Source: Methanosarcina sp.
GTDB lineage: Archaea > Halobacteriota > Methanosarcinia > Methanosarcinales > Methanosarcinaceae
Assembly (NCBI RefSeq): GCF_028693135.1
Contig: NZ_JAQUVZ010000018.1
Coordinates: 1 to 46,439, forward strand
Direction of reading: 5' to 3'
DNA length: 46,439 bases
Shown here: positions 24,847-34,444 of the stretch, piece by piece
How the letters are laid out: the number at the start of each line of letters is the position of its first letter
Numbering within the stretch: the stretch's first letter is position 1
Made by a program: the position numbers and the translations under genes
Notes under the pieces: model-generated
The model's database searches: none
What the model was told of the DNA's origin: nothing
What the model saw: only the letters and a program-made list of their open reading frames with translations

Positions 24847-25322
24847 TCAGATAACTATCAGATTTTGATCTTGAAGTGAGAATTTTTTGAGATTAATAGC
24901 GGCATTTATGTCCCTATCATATTTTGTTTTGCAGTCCGGACATTCCCATTCCCTAACATCAAGAGTCAGATTAGAATTGTGATAACCACAAACATTACAC
25001 AACTTAGAAGAAGGCTCAAATCTTCCGATTCTTAGAAGAGTTTTTCCTAACCATTCCACTTTATATTCCAGTTTGGTTACAAAGCTGCTCATGATGCATC
25101 TGAAATCGCTTGAGCTAAACAATGATTCTTTCGCATCCCTTTAACATTCAAAGTTTCCAACGCTATTGCCTGGTTCTTGCTAATCAGTCTAAAGTTAGCA
25201 GGCTTAACTTCTCTAACAATAATTTTCTGTAAGTCAAACCTTGATATTGATTTCCCAGTTTGTTCGACTGTTATAATTATTAAGTTATATACTACTGTGC
25301 GAAGCTGCGCTTTCACTTCCAA
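24847..25322 (-). pseudogene. tnpB: TnpB remnant (IS200/IS605-type), truncated and frameshifted
   Basis: Two overlapping minus-strand frames together give TnpB sequence. The upstream one (25322-25089) contains IALETLNVKGMRKNHCLAQAISDAS, here cited as ALETLNVKGMRKNHCLA, and then stops. A one-frame shift leads into SSFVTKLEYKVEWLGKTLL and the classical C-terminal zinc finger with SSKLCNVCGYHNSNLTL and WECPDCKTKYDRDINAAIN. The N-terminal half of the RuvC domain is missing, so the protein cannot be active. Flanked by element ends at 24737 and 25330-25385; the 25386-25784 spacer holds no further feature. Confidence 0.85.
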
Positions 25323-25329
25323 CCTGTCG

Positions 25330-25385
25330 CTTTGCTCCGAGGGAGGGGGACTTCTCGCTGTGCCTCTGCGCTCCCAAAGTTAAAA
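25330..25385 (-). repeat. Other end of the TnpB remnant
   Basis: gagggagggggacttctcgc then tgtgcctctgcgctccc and aaagttaaaaa. The same tgtgcctctgcgctcc-agttaaa block closes the composite remnant at 1901-1975, which supports its being an element end. Confidence 0.55.
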
Positions 25386-25784
25386 ACATGAGATCCAGAG
25401 AAGCAAATTTTGAGTTTTGGAATCGGCTCATTAATATTTTATGAATGAACTGCTATAACTAAATAGGAGTAAACTTACGATTACGTACGTTTTAAAAACA
25501 AATAAATGCACCTTGTTCAATGTATAAAATGTTGATTTTTGCTGCGGGATTTAGAACATGCAAAACAGGACTGTTGGAGCGATTCTTGATTAAATCTGAA
25601 TAACGAGCACACCACGTGTTTGGAAAAAAGTAGAGATATTCTTACGCTTACGGTTTTCAGTAATTAATTCCCCGAACACCAAAATATCCAGGAGTCAAAA
25701 TTGTGAAAAATAGAGATGTGGATGCCTTATACGTGGGGCAAAGAAATTTTTTCCTTTACATACTCAAGTCGGAGAAGGTGTGAA

Positions 25785-28700
25785 ATGGTAGAAAGCCTGA
25801 GAAAATCTGGTATTGATGTTATTGGGGATATACCCTGGGGGACACATTTCTGCCAGTTCTACCAGACAAAAGAAGATTTGATGGACATACTGGTCCCCTA
25901 TTTCAGAGCCGGGTTGGAAAATAACGAATTTTGTATGTGGGTCGTATCACAACTCTCGGAAGTAGAAGAGGCAAAAGAGGGCCTTAGAGGGGCAATTCCT
26001 GATTTATATACTTATCTGGAGAATGGGCAAATAGAATTCATTCCCTTCACGCACTGGTATTTGAAAGAGGATAATTTCGATTCGGAAAGTATCTCAAATG
26101 TTCTGGTTGAAAAATTTAACCAGGCACTGGCTAATGGCTACGATGGTATGAGGTTGGGAAATTCTTTCCGGCTGGAAAAAAAGGATCGTGAGGATTTCGT
26201 TAATTATGAGATCAGAGTGGATTCTGTAATAGGCAAACACCCCACAATATCTCTATGCACTTATTCCCTCGATATGTGCAGTGCAACCGAAATCATCGAC
26301 ATTGTCGCAGGTCATCAATTTGTTTTGTCCAGGAAAAAAGGAATATGGAAACGAATAGAAAATTCAGGGTGGAAGAATACCGCAGAGTTCAAGCAGGCTG
26401 AAAAGGCACTGAGTGAGAGCGAGGAGAAGTATCAAACCCTGTTTAATTCCATTGACGAAGGTTTTTGCATCATCGAGATGATTTTTGATGCAAACGGCAA
26501 GCCGGTTGATTATCGATTCTTGGAGACAAATTCAGCGTTCGAAAAGCAAACAGGGTTACATGAAGCTACAGGGAAAACGATGCTGGAGCTTGTTCCGAAT
26601 CATGAAGAATACTGGTTTGAAACGTATGGCAACATCGTCCTGACTGGTGAGCCAAAGCGCTTTATTAACGAAGCGAAGCCGCTTATGGGCGGCTGGTTCG
26701 ACGTCTGCGCATTTCAGTTCGGAGGGCGGGAAAGTAACAGAGTCGCCATTCTTTTCAATGACGTCACCGAGCGCAAAAAAGCAGACGTTGCCCTTCAAAA
26801 AACATGCGACAATTTAGAAGAAAAAGTTAAAAAACGCACATTTGAACTTGATAAATCTTATAATTCGTTACTGGAAAATGACATAAGACTCAATGAAGCT
26901 CAAAAAATAGCCCACATTGGAAATTGGGATTGGAATCTGTTGACTAATCGAGTATTCTGGTCTGACGAATTGTATCGTATTTTTGGACGCGATCCTCGAG
27001 AACCAGGCGCATCTTTCGATGAACTTTTAAATTATATACACTCCGACGATCGAGACTATGTGAGTAATGTCGTTAAAGAAGCCTTAAGCGGAAAACCCCT
27101 TAACATTGATTCCAGGCTTATCTTAGCTAATGGAGAAAAGTGCATAATCCATTTACAGGGAGAATTTATTTTTAATGAAGAAAATGCCCCTGTTCGGATG
27201 AGAGGGACAATCCAGGATATAACCGAGAGTAAAAAAGCAGAAGAGAAAATTCAGAATATGGCGACTGTTGTGGAATCATCAAACGACGCCATAATAACCG
27301 AGTCTCTTGATGGCATCATTACCACCTGGAATAAAGGTGCAGAGCAAATTTATGGTTATTCGGCTAAAGAAGTTGTGGGAAAGCCCATATCTATTCTGGA
27401 GCCCTCCACATTAACTGAAGAAACAAAAGAATTAGCTGAGCTGATTACACAGGGAGATAGAATCCACCATTATGAGACTTTAAGGTTAAGAAAAAATGGC
27501 AAGATAATAAATGTCTCACTAACTATTTCTCCGATTTTTGATGCCTCTGAAAAGCTGATCAGTATCTTAGTTATTGCCAGAGATATAACCCGAAGTAAAA
27601 TAGCAGAAGAAAATCTTCGGAAAAACGAGGAAAGATACAGGATTGCCACAGAGCAGACAGGACAGGTGATATATGAGTATGATTTGAGAACAGATAAGAG
27701 CACCTGGGCAGGCGCCATAGAAGAGGTTACAGGGTATAGTTTTGAAGAAATCCAGAAGCTTGGCAAGGAAATCTGGCTTAAAAATATCCATTTCACAGAT
27801 ATGGATCGTGGGGAGGTAAAATATCAGAGTGTGAGAAAGACCGGAGGCCGATTTAAGGAAGAATTAAGATTGAGAAAAAAAGATGGAACCTGTATTTATA
27901 TAGAAAACAGGGGGATCTGGCTTACAGATTATGAGGGTAAGCCTTACGGGGCTGTAGGAGTACTGAAAGATATTTCAGAGATAAAATTTGCGATAAAAAA
28001 TCTGGAAGATGGTGAAAGGAAATACCGCTCTTTCATACATAATTTTTATGGGATTGCTTTCCAGCTGGATGAAAACTTTGTTCCTGTATTTCTACATGGT
28101 GCTGTTGAAGAGATCACAGGATATAGCGAAGAGGAATTTATGTCCCGGATTAAGTGGGAAGACATAATCCATCCGGATGACCTGTCTCTCGTTCTTAAAG
28201 AAGAGGAAAAGAGTCGAAGTTCTCCAGCCGCCAGTTACAAAGAAATCGAATATCGTATAAAGCACAGGGACGGAAGAATCAGATGGGTCAATGAAATTTA
28301 CCAGAAAATTCAGAGAGAGGATGGAAAGCCGGAATTCTACCAGGGTACGATTTACGATACGACCGAAAAAAAAGAGACCGAAAATTTCCTTGCAAATATC
28401 GAAACTGCCCGTAAAAAAGAAATCCACCACAGGATCAAAAATAACCTGCAGGTAATCTCCTCCCTGCTGGACCTGCAGGCTGAAAAATTTAATAACAGAG
28501 AATTTATTAAGGATTCGGAAATCCTTGAAGCCTTCAGGGAAAGTCAGGATAGAGTAATATCCATGGCTCTTATCCATGAGGAACTGTACAAAGGTGAAGG
28601 GTTCGATACACTGAACTTTTCGTTGTATGTTGAGAAACTCGTTGAGAACCTTTTCCAGACATACAGGCTTGAAAACACCGATATCAGATTGGATCTGGAC

Positions 28701-29090
28701 CTGGAGGTAAACATTTTCCTTGATATGGATACTGCAGTCCCATTAGGTATAATAATCAACGAACTTGTTTCAAACTCTCTCAAACATGCATTTGTAGATA
28801 GAGATAATGGTAAAATTCAAATCAAGCTTTGTAAGGAAAACTCCCTGGAGGAAGACTCCAAGGAAAGCAAAGACAATAGAGCAGGAAGCAATAATGAGGG
28901 CTTAAAATACACCAATTATATTATGACAGTATTAGATAATGGGGTAGGTGTGCCTGAAGGTTTTGATCTGGAAAATCCTGACGATCTTGGGATACAACTG
29001 GTAACCACTCTTGTAGACCAGTTAGAAGGCAGAATTGAACTAAAAAGAGATAACGGGACAGAATTCATTATAAGGTTTACAGCAGCGTAA
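25785..29090 (+). CDS. MEDS-PAS multi-domain histidine kinase (HisKA_2)
   Basis: About 1101 residues from ATG 25785, which has a ggagaaggtg ribosome binding site; the frame is open back to 25716 but those 23 residues lack support. An N-terminal MEDS (DcmR-type) sensor (GDIPWGTHFCQFYQTKEDLM, EFCMWVVSQ, GMRLGNSFRL) is followed by five PAS domains, each ending in a DxT/S-E-x-K PAC junction (FNDVTERKKA, IQDITESKKA, ARDITRSKIA, LKDISEIKFA, YDTTEKKETE). A HisKA_2 helix carries the phosphoacceptor in EIHHRIKNNLQVISSLLDLQ, and HATPase_c has NELVSNSLKHAF and DNGVGVP. No transmembrane segment, so it is a cytosolic sensor. MEDS and PAS suggest redox or small-molecule sensing; ligand unknown. Confidence 0.93.
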   Translation: MVESLRKSGIDVIGDIPWGTHFCQFYQTKEDLMDILVPYFRAGLENNEFCMWVVSQLSEVEEAKEGLRGAIPDLYTYLENGQIEFIPFTHWYLKEDNFDSESISNVLVEKFNQALANGYDGMRLGNSFRLEKKDREDFVNYEIRVDSVIGKHPTISLCTYSLDMCSATEIIDIVAGHQFVLSRKKGIWKRIENSGWKNTAEFKQAEKALSESEEKYQTLFNSIDEGFCIIEMIFDANGKPVDYRFLETNSAFEKQTGLHEATGKTMLELVPNHEEYWFETYGNIVLTGEPKRFINEAKPLMGGWFDVCAFQFGGRESNRVAILFNDVTERKKADVALQKTCDNLEEKVKKRTFELDKSYNSLLENDIRLNEAQKIAHIGNWDWNLLTNRVFWSDELYRIFGRDPREPGASFDELLNYIHSDDRDYVSNVVKEALSGKPLNIDSRLILANGEKCIIHLQGEFIFNEENAPVRMRGTIQDITESKKAEEKIQNMATVVESSNDAIITESLDGIITTWNKGAEQIYGYSAKEVVGKPISILEPSTLTEETKELAELITQGDRIHHYETLRLRKNGKIINVSLTISPIFDASEKLISILVIARDITRSKIAEENLRKNEERYRIATEQTGQVIYEYDLRTDKSTWAGAIEEVTGYSFEEIQKLGKEIWLKNIHFTDMDRGEVKYQSVRKTGGRFKEELRLRKKDGTCIYIENRGIWLTDYEGKPYGAVGVLKDISEIKFAIKNLEDGERKYRSFIHNFYGIAFQLDENFVPVFLHGAVEEITGYSEEEFMSRIKWEDIIHPDDLSLVLKEEEKSRSSPAASYKEIEYRIKHRDGRIRWVNEIYQKIQREDGKPEFYQGTIYDTTEKKETENFLANIETARKKEIHHRIKNNLQVISSLLDLQAEKFNNREFIKDSEILEAFRESQDRVISMALIHEELYKGEGFDTLNFSLYVEKLVENLFQTYRLENTDIRLDLDLEVNIFLDMDTAVPLGIIINELVSNSLKHAFVDRDNGKIQIKLCKENSLEEDSKESKDNRAGSNNEGLKYTNYIMTVLDNGVGVPEGFDLENPDDLGIQLVTTLVDQLEGRIELKRDNGTEFIIRFTAA

Positions 29091-29477
29091 AAAAGCAAGG
29101 ATAATAACCATTTCAAGAGTCGTTCCCGGATGACCTTCTTAAGTTTCAGGTTTTTTTCCACTCTCTTTACAGCGACTTTCAGGATTGGGGTTTTCCTTAA
29201 CAAAAGGTCAATAGAAAAAGGAAACTAAAGAGAAGTAAATTCTCCCTGCTTCTCAAAGCAACCAAAATTCCTTCATCCGGCAGCCCCCATAAACCGTTTT
29301 TAATATCAGTTTCAGGCACCGGCACTCTCACCGGCCGCGAAGCGGACGGCTTTTTCCAAAAACAGAAAAAGAGAAAATTAAACACAAACACAGCACCTTC
29401 TTAAATTTAAAATCCAATCATACGAAGGTCATGTTGGTAACTTAAAAAAATATTTGAATAACCTTTGAAGGATACTT

Positions 29478-29577
29478 CTATGACTAAAAAGAACATTCCC
29501 GTGACTAAAAAGAACAGATCGATGACTGAAAAGAACAGATCGATGACTGAAAAGAACAGATCGATGACTGAAAAGAT
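29478..29577. repeat. 21-bp tandem repeat
   Basis: gatgactgaaaagaacagatc repeated about three times, preceded by two diverged units (gactaaaaagaaca). It gives a repetitive ORF in both directions, which I treat as non-coding. The 29091-29477 spacer shows no supported gene. Confidence 0.85.
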
Positions 29578-29585
29578 TGTATCAT

Positions 29586-29948
29586 TCACCCTTTTTTTGA
29601 GTGTTCCACATATTCTATTACCGACCCGTCCGGATGCCTTACTGTCATATTCCTCCCGGTCGGAACCTTATCCGGCCCCCGGATAATTTCTGCTCCTTTT
29701 TCTTCCAGATAAGCCCTGAACTCATCGAGAGAATCAACAAGAAATGTAGCCCGAGTACTTCTGAATGGTTTCATAGCTTCTTCTGAGCCGGCTATTAGCA
29801 AAATGTCTCCTATCTGAGCCAGTTCCAGGCCGATTTGCGGGATTTCGAAGCGCATGGCTGCGGGAGTGCCTGAGAGTTCTTCGTAGAATTCGAGGACGGA
29901 GTTCAGGTCGGGAATGTAGAGGCGGGAGAGGGTTTGAAGGACTTTCAT
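29586..29948 (-). CDS. Glyoxalase/VOC-superfamily protein
   Basis: 120 residues, one VOC module pair of beta-alpha-beta-beta-beta. Recognisable are SRLYIPDLNSVLEFYEELSG at the N-terminus (the typical strand and helix entering the fold), the central EIPQIGLELAQIGDILLIAG, and the C-terminal GRNMTVRHPDGSVIEYVEH, whose final Glu is a usual metal ligand. The family includes glyoxalases, dioxygenases and antibiotic-resistance proteins, so the substrate cannot be named. A broken near-identical copy lies at 32330-32600, beyond the glycosidase gene, in the same orientation. Confidence 0.85.
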   Translation of the reverse strand: MKVLQTLSRLYIPDLNSVLEFYEELSGTPAAMRFEIPQIGLELAQIGDILLIAGSEEAMKPFRSTRATFLVDSLDEFRAYLEEKGAEIIRGPDKVPTGRNMTVRHPDGSVIEYVEHSKKG

Positions 29949-30188
29949 ATTATTGGACTCTTTTTAATCTCATTTGAAATTTTCGAAGTCTTTACGTTCT
30001 CTATTCCAAAATAACCTGACATTCTGTGCAGGTTTATTTCAATCCTATCTTATCCTTAAATTAATAATCTTCAATTAAAGGATTTTTTGAATTCTACGTT
30101 ATAAAGAGAAATATTTAAAACTTAAAGGCGGTGTTTGATTATTTACATTTGGATTTTTATAACTAAGAGATGAAAAGGAAATAAATAA

Positions 30189-32222
30189 ATGAACAATAGG
30201 AATAAATTGATTTCAGTGGTCTTAGTTTCAACTGTTCTGGTTTTATTTTTACTCCTTGTATCGTCTACAGCATTGGAAAATAAGGACTCAAGAGAACTGA
30301 GCACTCCAAATAAGGGGATCAAACTGGAACCGATTTATGGAGCAGAATACTCGGACATTGAAATCCCGGCAGAACTAACTTCAAGCTCAATGTGTTCTGC
30401 AAATCTTACGGTAAAAAACACGGGTACGGACACATGGATTAAAGATGGGAAAGAGCCGGTTTGTATATCTTATCACTGGAATAACACAAATGGAACCGTT
30501 ATTTATGACGGACTCAGGACATTTCTTCCATATAATGTAAGCCCTGGAGACACAATAAATTCCGAAGTCCTGATAAAAACCCCTGACCAGGAAGGAAATT
30601 ATACGCTTGTCATAGACCTGGTTAAGGAGGGAGTTACCTGGTTTGAGGTACAGGGTACCAACCCCCTTGAAAAAGAAGTTGAGATCTCAAAACGAGTTCT
30701 GGAACAACAGGGGAAACTCGAGTACAGGACAGACTATCCGGAAATTAATAAACTACAGGCTCTTATAGTAAACACAACAAATTCTTCTGCAACTGTTTTT
30801 GTAGATAATGGAAAACCGATTCTTGGATTTTATGCAGGTTCAGGTTATCCGCAAATATGGGTCCGTGATAGTGCAACTGTTATTCAAACAGGAAGATATC
30901 TTTTCCCGGAGACATTCTTTAGTTCTTGGATCGAAGCATTTTGTGAGAACCAGATGGAAAACGGTTCAATTCCTGATTATATTTCTCCATATGGCAGTGA
31001 TAAGAATACAGTTGAAACCGATCAGGAAGCGAGTCTTGTTCACTCTGCATATTTATACTATAAAATGACTGGAAATACTTCCTGGCTTGAAAAAACGGTA
31101 CGAGGGGAAAGAATTATTGATCGGCTGGATGATTCTCTGATGTGGGTATTAACTAACCGGTATAACAATAATTACGGGCTAATAAGCGGGGCTTACACTG
31201 CAGACTGGGGGGATGTCCAGTTTGAAGACACTCCCGGAACCCACGTTTCAGAAAAAACACACTGGACATGCGATATTTATGATAATTCGTTCTTTTTTCA
31301 GGCATGTAATGAACTTTCTTTAATGCAGACGGATCTTGAAGAGAATGAAAGGGCAATTTTCTGGGCTGATACTGCACATTCAATCAAAGAAAACGTAAAC
31401 AAATATCTCTGGCAGCAGAAGAAAGGATACTATAAGATGCATGTCCGGATCTCACCAGTTAACTTAGATTTTAATGAGGAAGAGATGTTTCCAATGGGTG
31501 GAAACGTGATTGCTATACAGTCCGGTCTTGCAAATCATACTCAGGCAGAGCAAATCTTTGAAATCGCCAGAGAAAGAAAAATACAGGTTAACTCAAGCAC
31601 AATTGGCTGTGTACTTATCCCTGCTTATCCTTCAAGTTTTTTTGCAAATACTATTATGGACGAGGAGTACGAGTATCAAAATGGTGGCCAATGGGACTGG
31701 TTTGCAGGCAGATTGGTTCTTGAAGAATTTATTAATGGTCGTAATGAAGATGCAGTTGTTCACTTAAGAGAAATTGCAAATCAGGATAATAATGTGGGAG
31801 GTCTGTACGAATGGTATACCCTGAACGGTACAGGCAAAGGCAGTCCAATGTATTTAGGAAGTGCAGGCGTACTGGGGCAATGTGTGATAGAAGGATATTT
31901 CGGTGTTGATCTCTCAAATAATAGTCTGGTAATTACGCCAGGACTCGGGACAGATAACGGTTCTATATCTCTTTACGAACCCACTTCAGATACCCGGTTC
32001 TCATACAATTACACCGCGTTTCAGAATAATACAATACTATTTGATTATGAGACAAATTACCCCGGAGAAATCAGATTTAACTTCTTAGTCCCTGAAAATA
32101 AAAGAGCTTACATAGACTCGGACATTCTTCCCGAAAGTACTTACAATAAAAATGAAAATGGGAAATATCTTACATTTAGTAGCGAGAGCAACAGATCAGT
32201 TTACAAAATTGTTTACTACTAA
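30189..32222 (+). CDS. Secreted (alpha/alpha)6-barrel glycosidase
   Basis: 677 residues. A signal or anchor sequence at about 1-29 (SVVLVSTVLVLFLLLVSS) and many Asn-X-Ser/Thr sites point to export. An immunoglobulin-like module at about 45-160 (CSANLTVKNTGTDTW, TPDQEGNYTLVIDLV) precedes a catalytic six-hairpin barrel with YPQIWVRDSATVIQ (an acidic active-site segment), QMENGSIPDYISPYG, ETDQEASLVHSAYLYYKMTG, and NGGQWDWFAGRLVLEEF. A beta domain closes the chain. The architecture fits the GH15/GH63/debranching-like clan of alpha-glucan or trehalose hydrolases; the exact family is not certain. It could act on extracellular or envelope polysaccharide. The weak start aaaggaaataaataaATG is the only one that retains the signal peptide. 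Confidence 0.83.
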   Translation: MNNRNKLISVVLVSTVLVLFLLLVSSTALENKDSRELSTPNKGIKLEPIYGAEYSDIEIPAELTSSSMCSANLTVKNTGTDTWIKDGKEPVCISYHWNNTNGTVIYDGLRTFLPYNVSPGDTINSEVLIKTPDQEGNYTLVIDLVKEGVTWFEVQGTNPLEKEVEISKRVLEQQGKLEYRTDYPEINKLQALIVNTTNSSATVFVDNGKPILGFYAGSGYPQIWVRDSATVIQTGRYLFPETFFSSWIEAFCENQMENGSIPDYISPYGSDKNTVETDQEASLVHSAYLYYKMTGNTSWLEKTVRGERIIDRLDDSLMWVLTNRYNNNYGLISGAYTADWGDVQFEDTPGTHVSEKTHWTCDIYDNSFFFQACNELSLMQTDLEENERAIFWADTAHSIKENVNKYLWQQKKGYYKMHVRISPVNLDFNEEEMFPMGGNVIAIQSGLANHTQAEQIFEIARERKIQVNSSTIGCVLIPAYPSSFFANTIMDEEYEYQNGGQWDWFAGRLVLEEFINGRNEDAVVHLREIANQDNNVGGLYEWYTLNGTGKGSPMYLGSAGVLGQCVIEGYFGVDLSNNSLVITPGLGTDNGSISLYEPTSDTRFSYNYTAFQNNTILFDYETNYPGEIRFNFLVPENKRAYIDSDILPESTYNKNENGKYLTFSSESNRSVYKIVYY

Positions 32223-32329
32223 GCTGTGAGTATACAGTGTCATAAATGCCGGGAAGCTGGGTAAATTTGAAATGGGGTTTTCCTCATTTCTTTTTTATTG
32301 AATGTTTTGTAATTATTCAGATCCCAAAT

Positions 32330-32600
32330 CAGGTGAGATTAGGCCCCCGGATGCTTTCTCTACTTTTTCTTCCAGAAAAGCCCTGAACTCATCGAGAGAA
32401 TCAACAAGAAATGTAGCCTGCATGCTTCGGAATGGTTTCAGAGCTTCATCCGAGCTGGCTATTAGCAAAAGGTCTCCTACCTGAGCCAGTTCCAGGCCGA
32501 TTTGTGGGATTTCAAAACACATGGCTGCGGAGGTTCCGAAGAGTTCTTCATAGAATTCGAGGGCGGAGTTAAGGTCGGGAATATAGATTCTACCATCTGT
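32330..32600 (-). pseudogene. Truncated duplicate of the VOC gene
   Basis: The minus-strand frame reads YIPDLNSALEFYEELFG, EIPQIGLELAQVGDLLLIA and SMQATFLVDSLDEFRAFLEE, close to the intact copy at 29586-29948, then loses the frame and the metal-binding C-terminus. The N-terminal codons are also missing. DNA similarity is high (long identical blocks such as ctgaactcatcgagagaatc), so the duplication is fairly recent. Confidence 0.85.
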
Positions 32601-32859
32601 ATTTCGTTAAAATCTTTGAATCTGCCAGCCCCACGTTATGGCTTTTACATTTGAGATTGAATCGGCAGAGGGTTCCAATAAAAAGCCGCCGGTATCAAAA
32701 AACCATTCTTTTGACCAGACCCGGCCTGTGCCTGAAGAGAAATTTTCAGCCTGTCCGGACAGCTTTAATTTTCATCAATTTCATGGTATAGTCCCCCACT
32801 TGCAATACCTAACTTATTGCTGGATTCAAATTTATGCAATATCTTTACATTTTATCCAC

Positions 32860-33035
32860 AAGTGAGGAATGGCTTCAGGATAAGTTCAAAAATAAAGTTA
32901 TATCCTTTTGTCGCATTTGAAGCACTATTCTTGATCTTGGTGAAAAAAACGTTTATTTGCAGCTGCAGAACCGCTTAGCCCTGGCAAATGCAATATCAGC
33001 ATATAAAGGGGACTTAACTAAAATTCAAACGTAAA
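32860..33035 (+). other. Spacer with a possible short coding remnant
   Basis: One frame gives LGEKNVYLQLQNRLALANA followed by ISAYKGDLTKIQT and a stop near 33034, with no start or ribosome binding site. It may be the end of a lost gene. No other gene is supported between 32601 and 33217. Confidence 0.25.
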
Positions 33036-33217
33036 GAGAAAAAAGGAGATATAAAAAGAAAATATTGAATATTTAACTCCGGTAAGCAGAAAAAAGATTT
33101 TTTGCGCTTTCCGGCGTTTTGTCCAGCTGGAGGCTTGATTAATGTATTTTTACACTTTCAACCTCATTTTCAACCTCATTTAACAGAGTTTTTTCGTTCC
33201 CGATCCGCTATTCTTTT

Positions 33218-33391
33218 TTAATACCTTGTTGCTTCGGTTTTTTTCGAATTGGAACTTTTATTTGGCCTGAAAGCCCGCTCCGGGCATTTCTTGGAATCGG
33301 TTTTCCCGCGTACTTCAAATCCGAGGCTGAAACATTCGCCCTTTAAATCATCTATAACCGTATAAAATCTGCAGTCTTGGCATGTAGGCAT
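33218..33391 (-). CDS. Small cysteine-rich protein
   Basis: A 57-residue gene below the usual ORF cut-off. It starts MPTCQDCRFYTVIDDLKGEC, continues with the Cys/Pro/Glu motif KKCPERAF near residue 35, and ends in a Lys/Ser-rich tail. The C-x2-C-R-F-Y ... K-G-x-C ... C-P-x-R arrangement resembles the small zinc or Fe-S partner subunits and stand-alone proteins seen beside radical or corrinoid enzymes, but none of those lies here. A strong ggaggt ribosome binding site precedes the ATG, which supports its being real. Function unknown; probably metal binding. Confidence 0.65.
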   Translation of the reverse strand: MPTCQDCRFYTVIDDLKGECFSLGFEVRGKTDSKKCPERAFRPNKSSNSKKTEATRY

Positions 33392-33759
33392 TAGGATTAC
33401 TACCTCCAGATACGTGAAGGCTATCTGGTTCTTGAGTTCCAGATACGTTTCCCGGATACAACCTTGAAGCTAAAGCCGCCTCCCTTTAAATGAAGGTACA
33501 GGGTGTATCCCATAATAAATAATGTGCATCTGTAAATAAAATGTTTTTGGTAGGGAATAAGGCAGGCAGCAAGCGGGTTCAGGAGCTAAATTGCTGCCCC
33601 CTCAAGCTTTATATTGAAAAAAAAGGAAAGGTTGTTCCGGAGAATAACGCAGGGATATTAGTTTGATGTTACCCGGACATATCTCTGAATAATAACTGTA
33701 TGTTGCAGGGAGATGCATTCATATCATGTTTTTTATCATGCCTTAATTCTGTGATCTTC

Positions 33760-34155
33760 TCAAAACTCCTCGTCCTCTTCGAATTCTACATCAAGGACAG
33801 GAAGTTCCCTGATATTTCCTTCCCTGTCGTAGCAGGTCCAGCTCTCCCTGTCGTATGGGCGGCCCGCTATAATATGGCAGTTTCCGGTTTTTGAAAACAT
33901 GTGCAGGTCAGCTTTTGAGGGCCTTCGTTTTGGTCCGGGATGGCTGTGGACCGAGCCTGCGGCTTTTACATTTGGCATCATGAAAAGCCTGAGGACTGCA
34001 TTTGAGTCGCTTGACTCGGTTCCGGGCAGGATAAGCACCTCAGTTATTATTCCATCCTTCTCCTGCAAAAGCCCGGCAAACTCTTCAGGAGCCATTGACC
34101 TGCTAGCTTCAAGGATAAAATCAAGAGTATCACGGGCAATTCCTTTAATCTGCAT
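33760..34155 (-). CDS. JAMM/MPN-domain metalloprotease-like protein
   Basis: 131 residues, soluble. The catalytic JAMM motif is complete: E25 in PEEFAGLL, then H70-S-H72-P-G followed by PSKAD with S80 and D83 (H-x-H-x7-S-x2-D). Archaeal single-domain JAMM proteins remove SAMP/ubiquitin-like modifiers or act in sulfur-carrier processing; the target here is unknown. The C-terminus ends in a short acidic run (EFEEDEEF). An aggaga ribosome binding site precedes the ATG. No SAMP or E1-like gene is in the window. Confidence 0.9.
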   Translation of the reverse strand: MQIKGIARDTLDFILEASRSMAPEEFAGLLQEKDGIITEVLILPGTESSDSNAVLRLFMMPNVKAAGSVHSHPGPKRRPSKADLHMFSKTGNCHIIAGRPYDRESWTCYDREGNIRELPVLDVEFEEDEEF

Positions 34156-34444
34156 ACAGGGTAATTCTCCTGAAATGGTATATCTCTTTCTGGAAAGCGA
34201 GATCTAAAAACTGAGGAATCACTGGAAAGAAAAAAAGAAAAAAATCATGGGTCATTTTCTTCCATCGGGTTTATCTATTATTTATACAAATATTTATACA
34301 AATAATTAAATAACATAATATATCTTACACGCGGTTTTTCCGGAGGTTAACTATCCGGACACAGGGTTTGGTGTAGCACAGGGGGTTTTCGGAATAAAAG
34401 ACGTTCATTCGGTTTCAGGTTCGGGAAGAGCTCCGGAAGAAAAT

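Noticed and set aside
29407-29686. Repetitive ORFs on both strands at the 21-bp repeat
   Set aside because: The repeats give a periodic FSVIDLF or MTEKNRS pattern in any open frame. No ribosome binding site or homology-like motif.
32638-32865. 75-residue plus-strand ORF
   Set aside because: No recognisable motif, weak start context and mixed composition. Treated as spacer.
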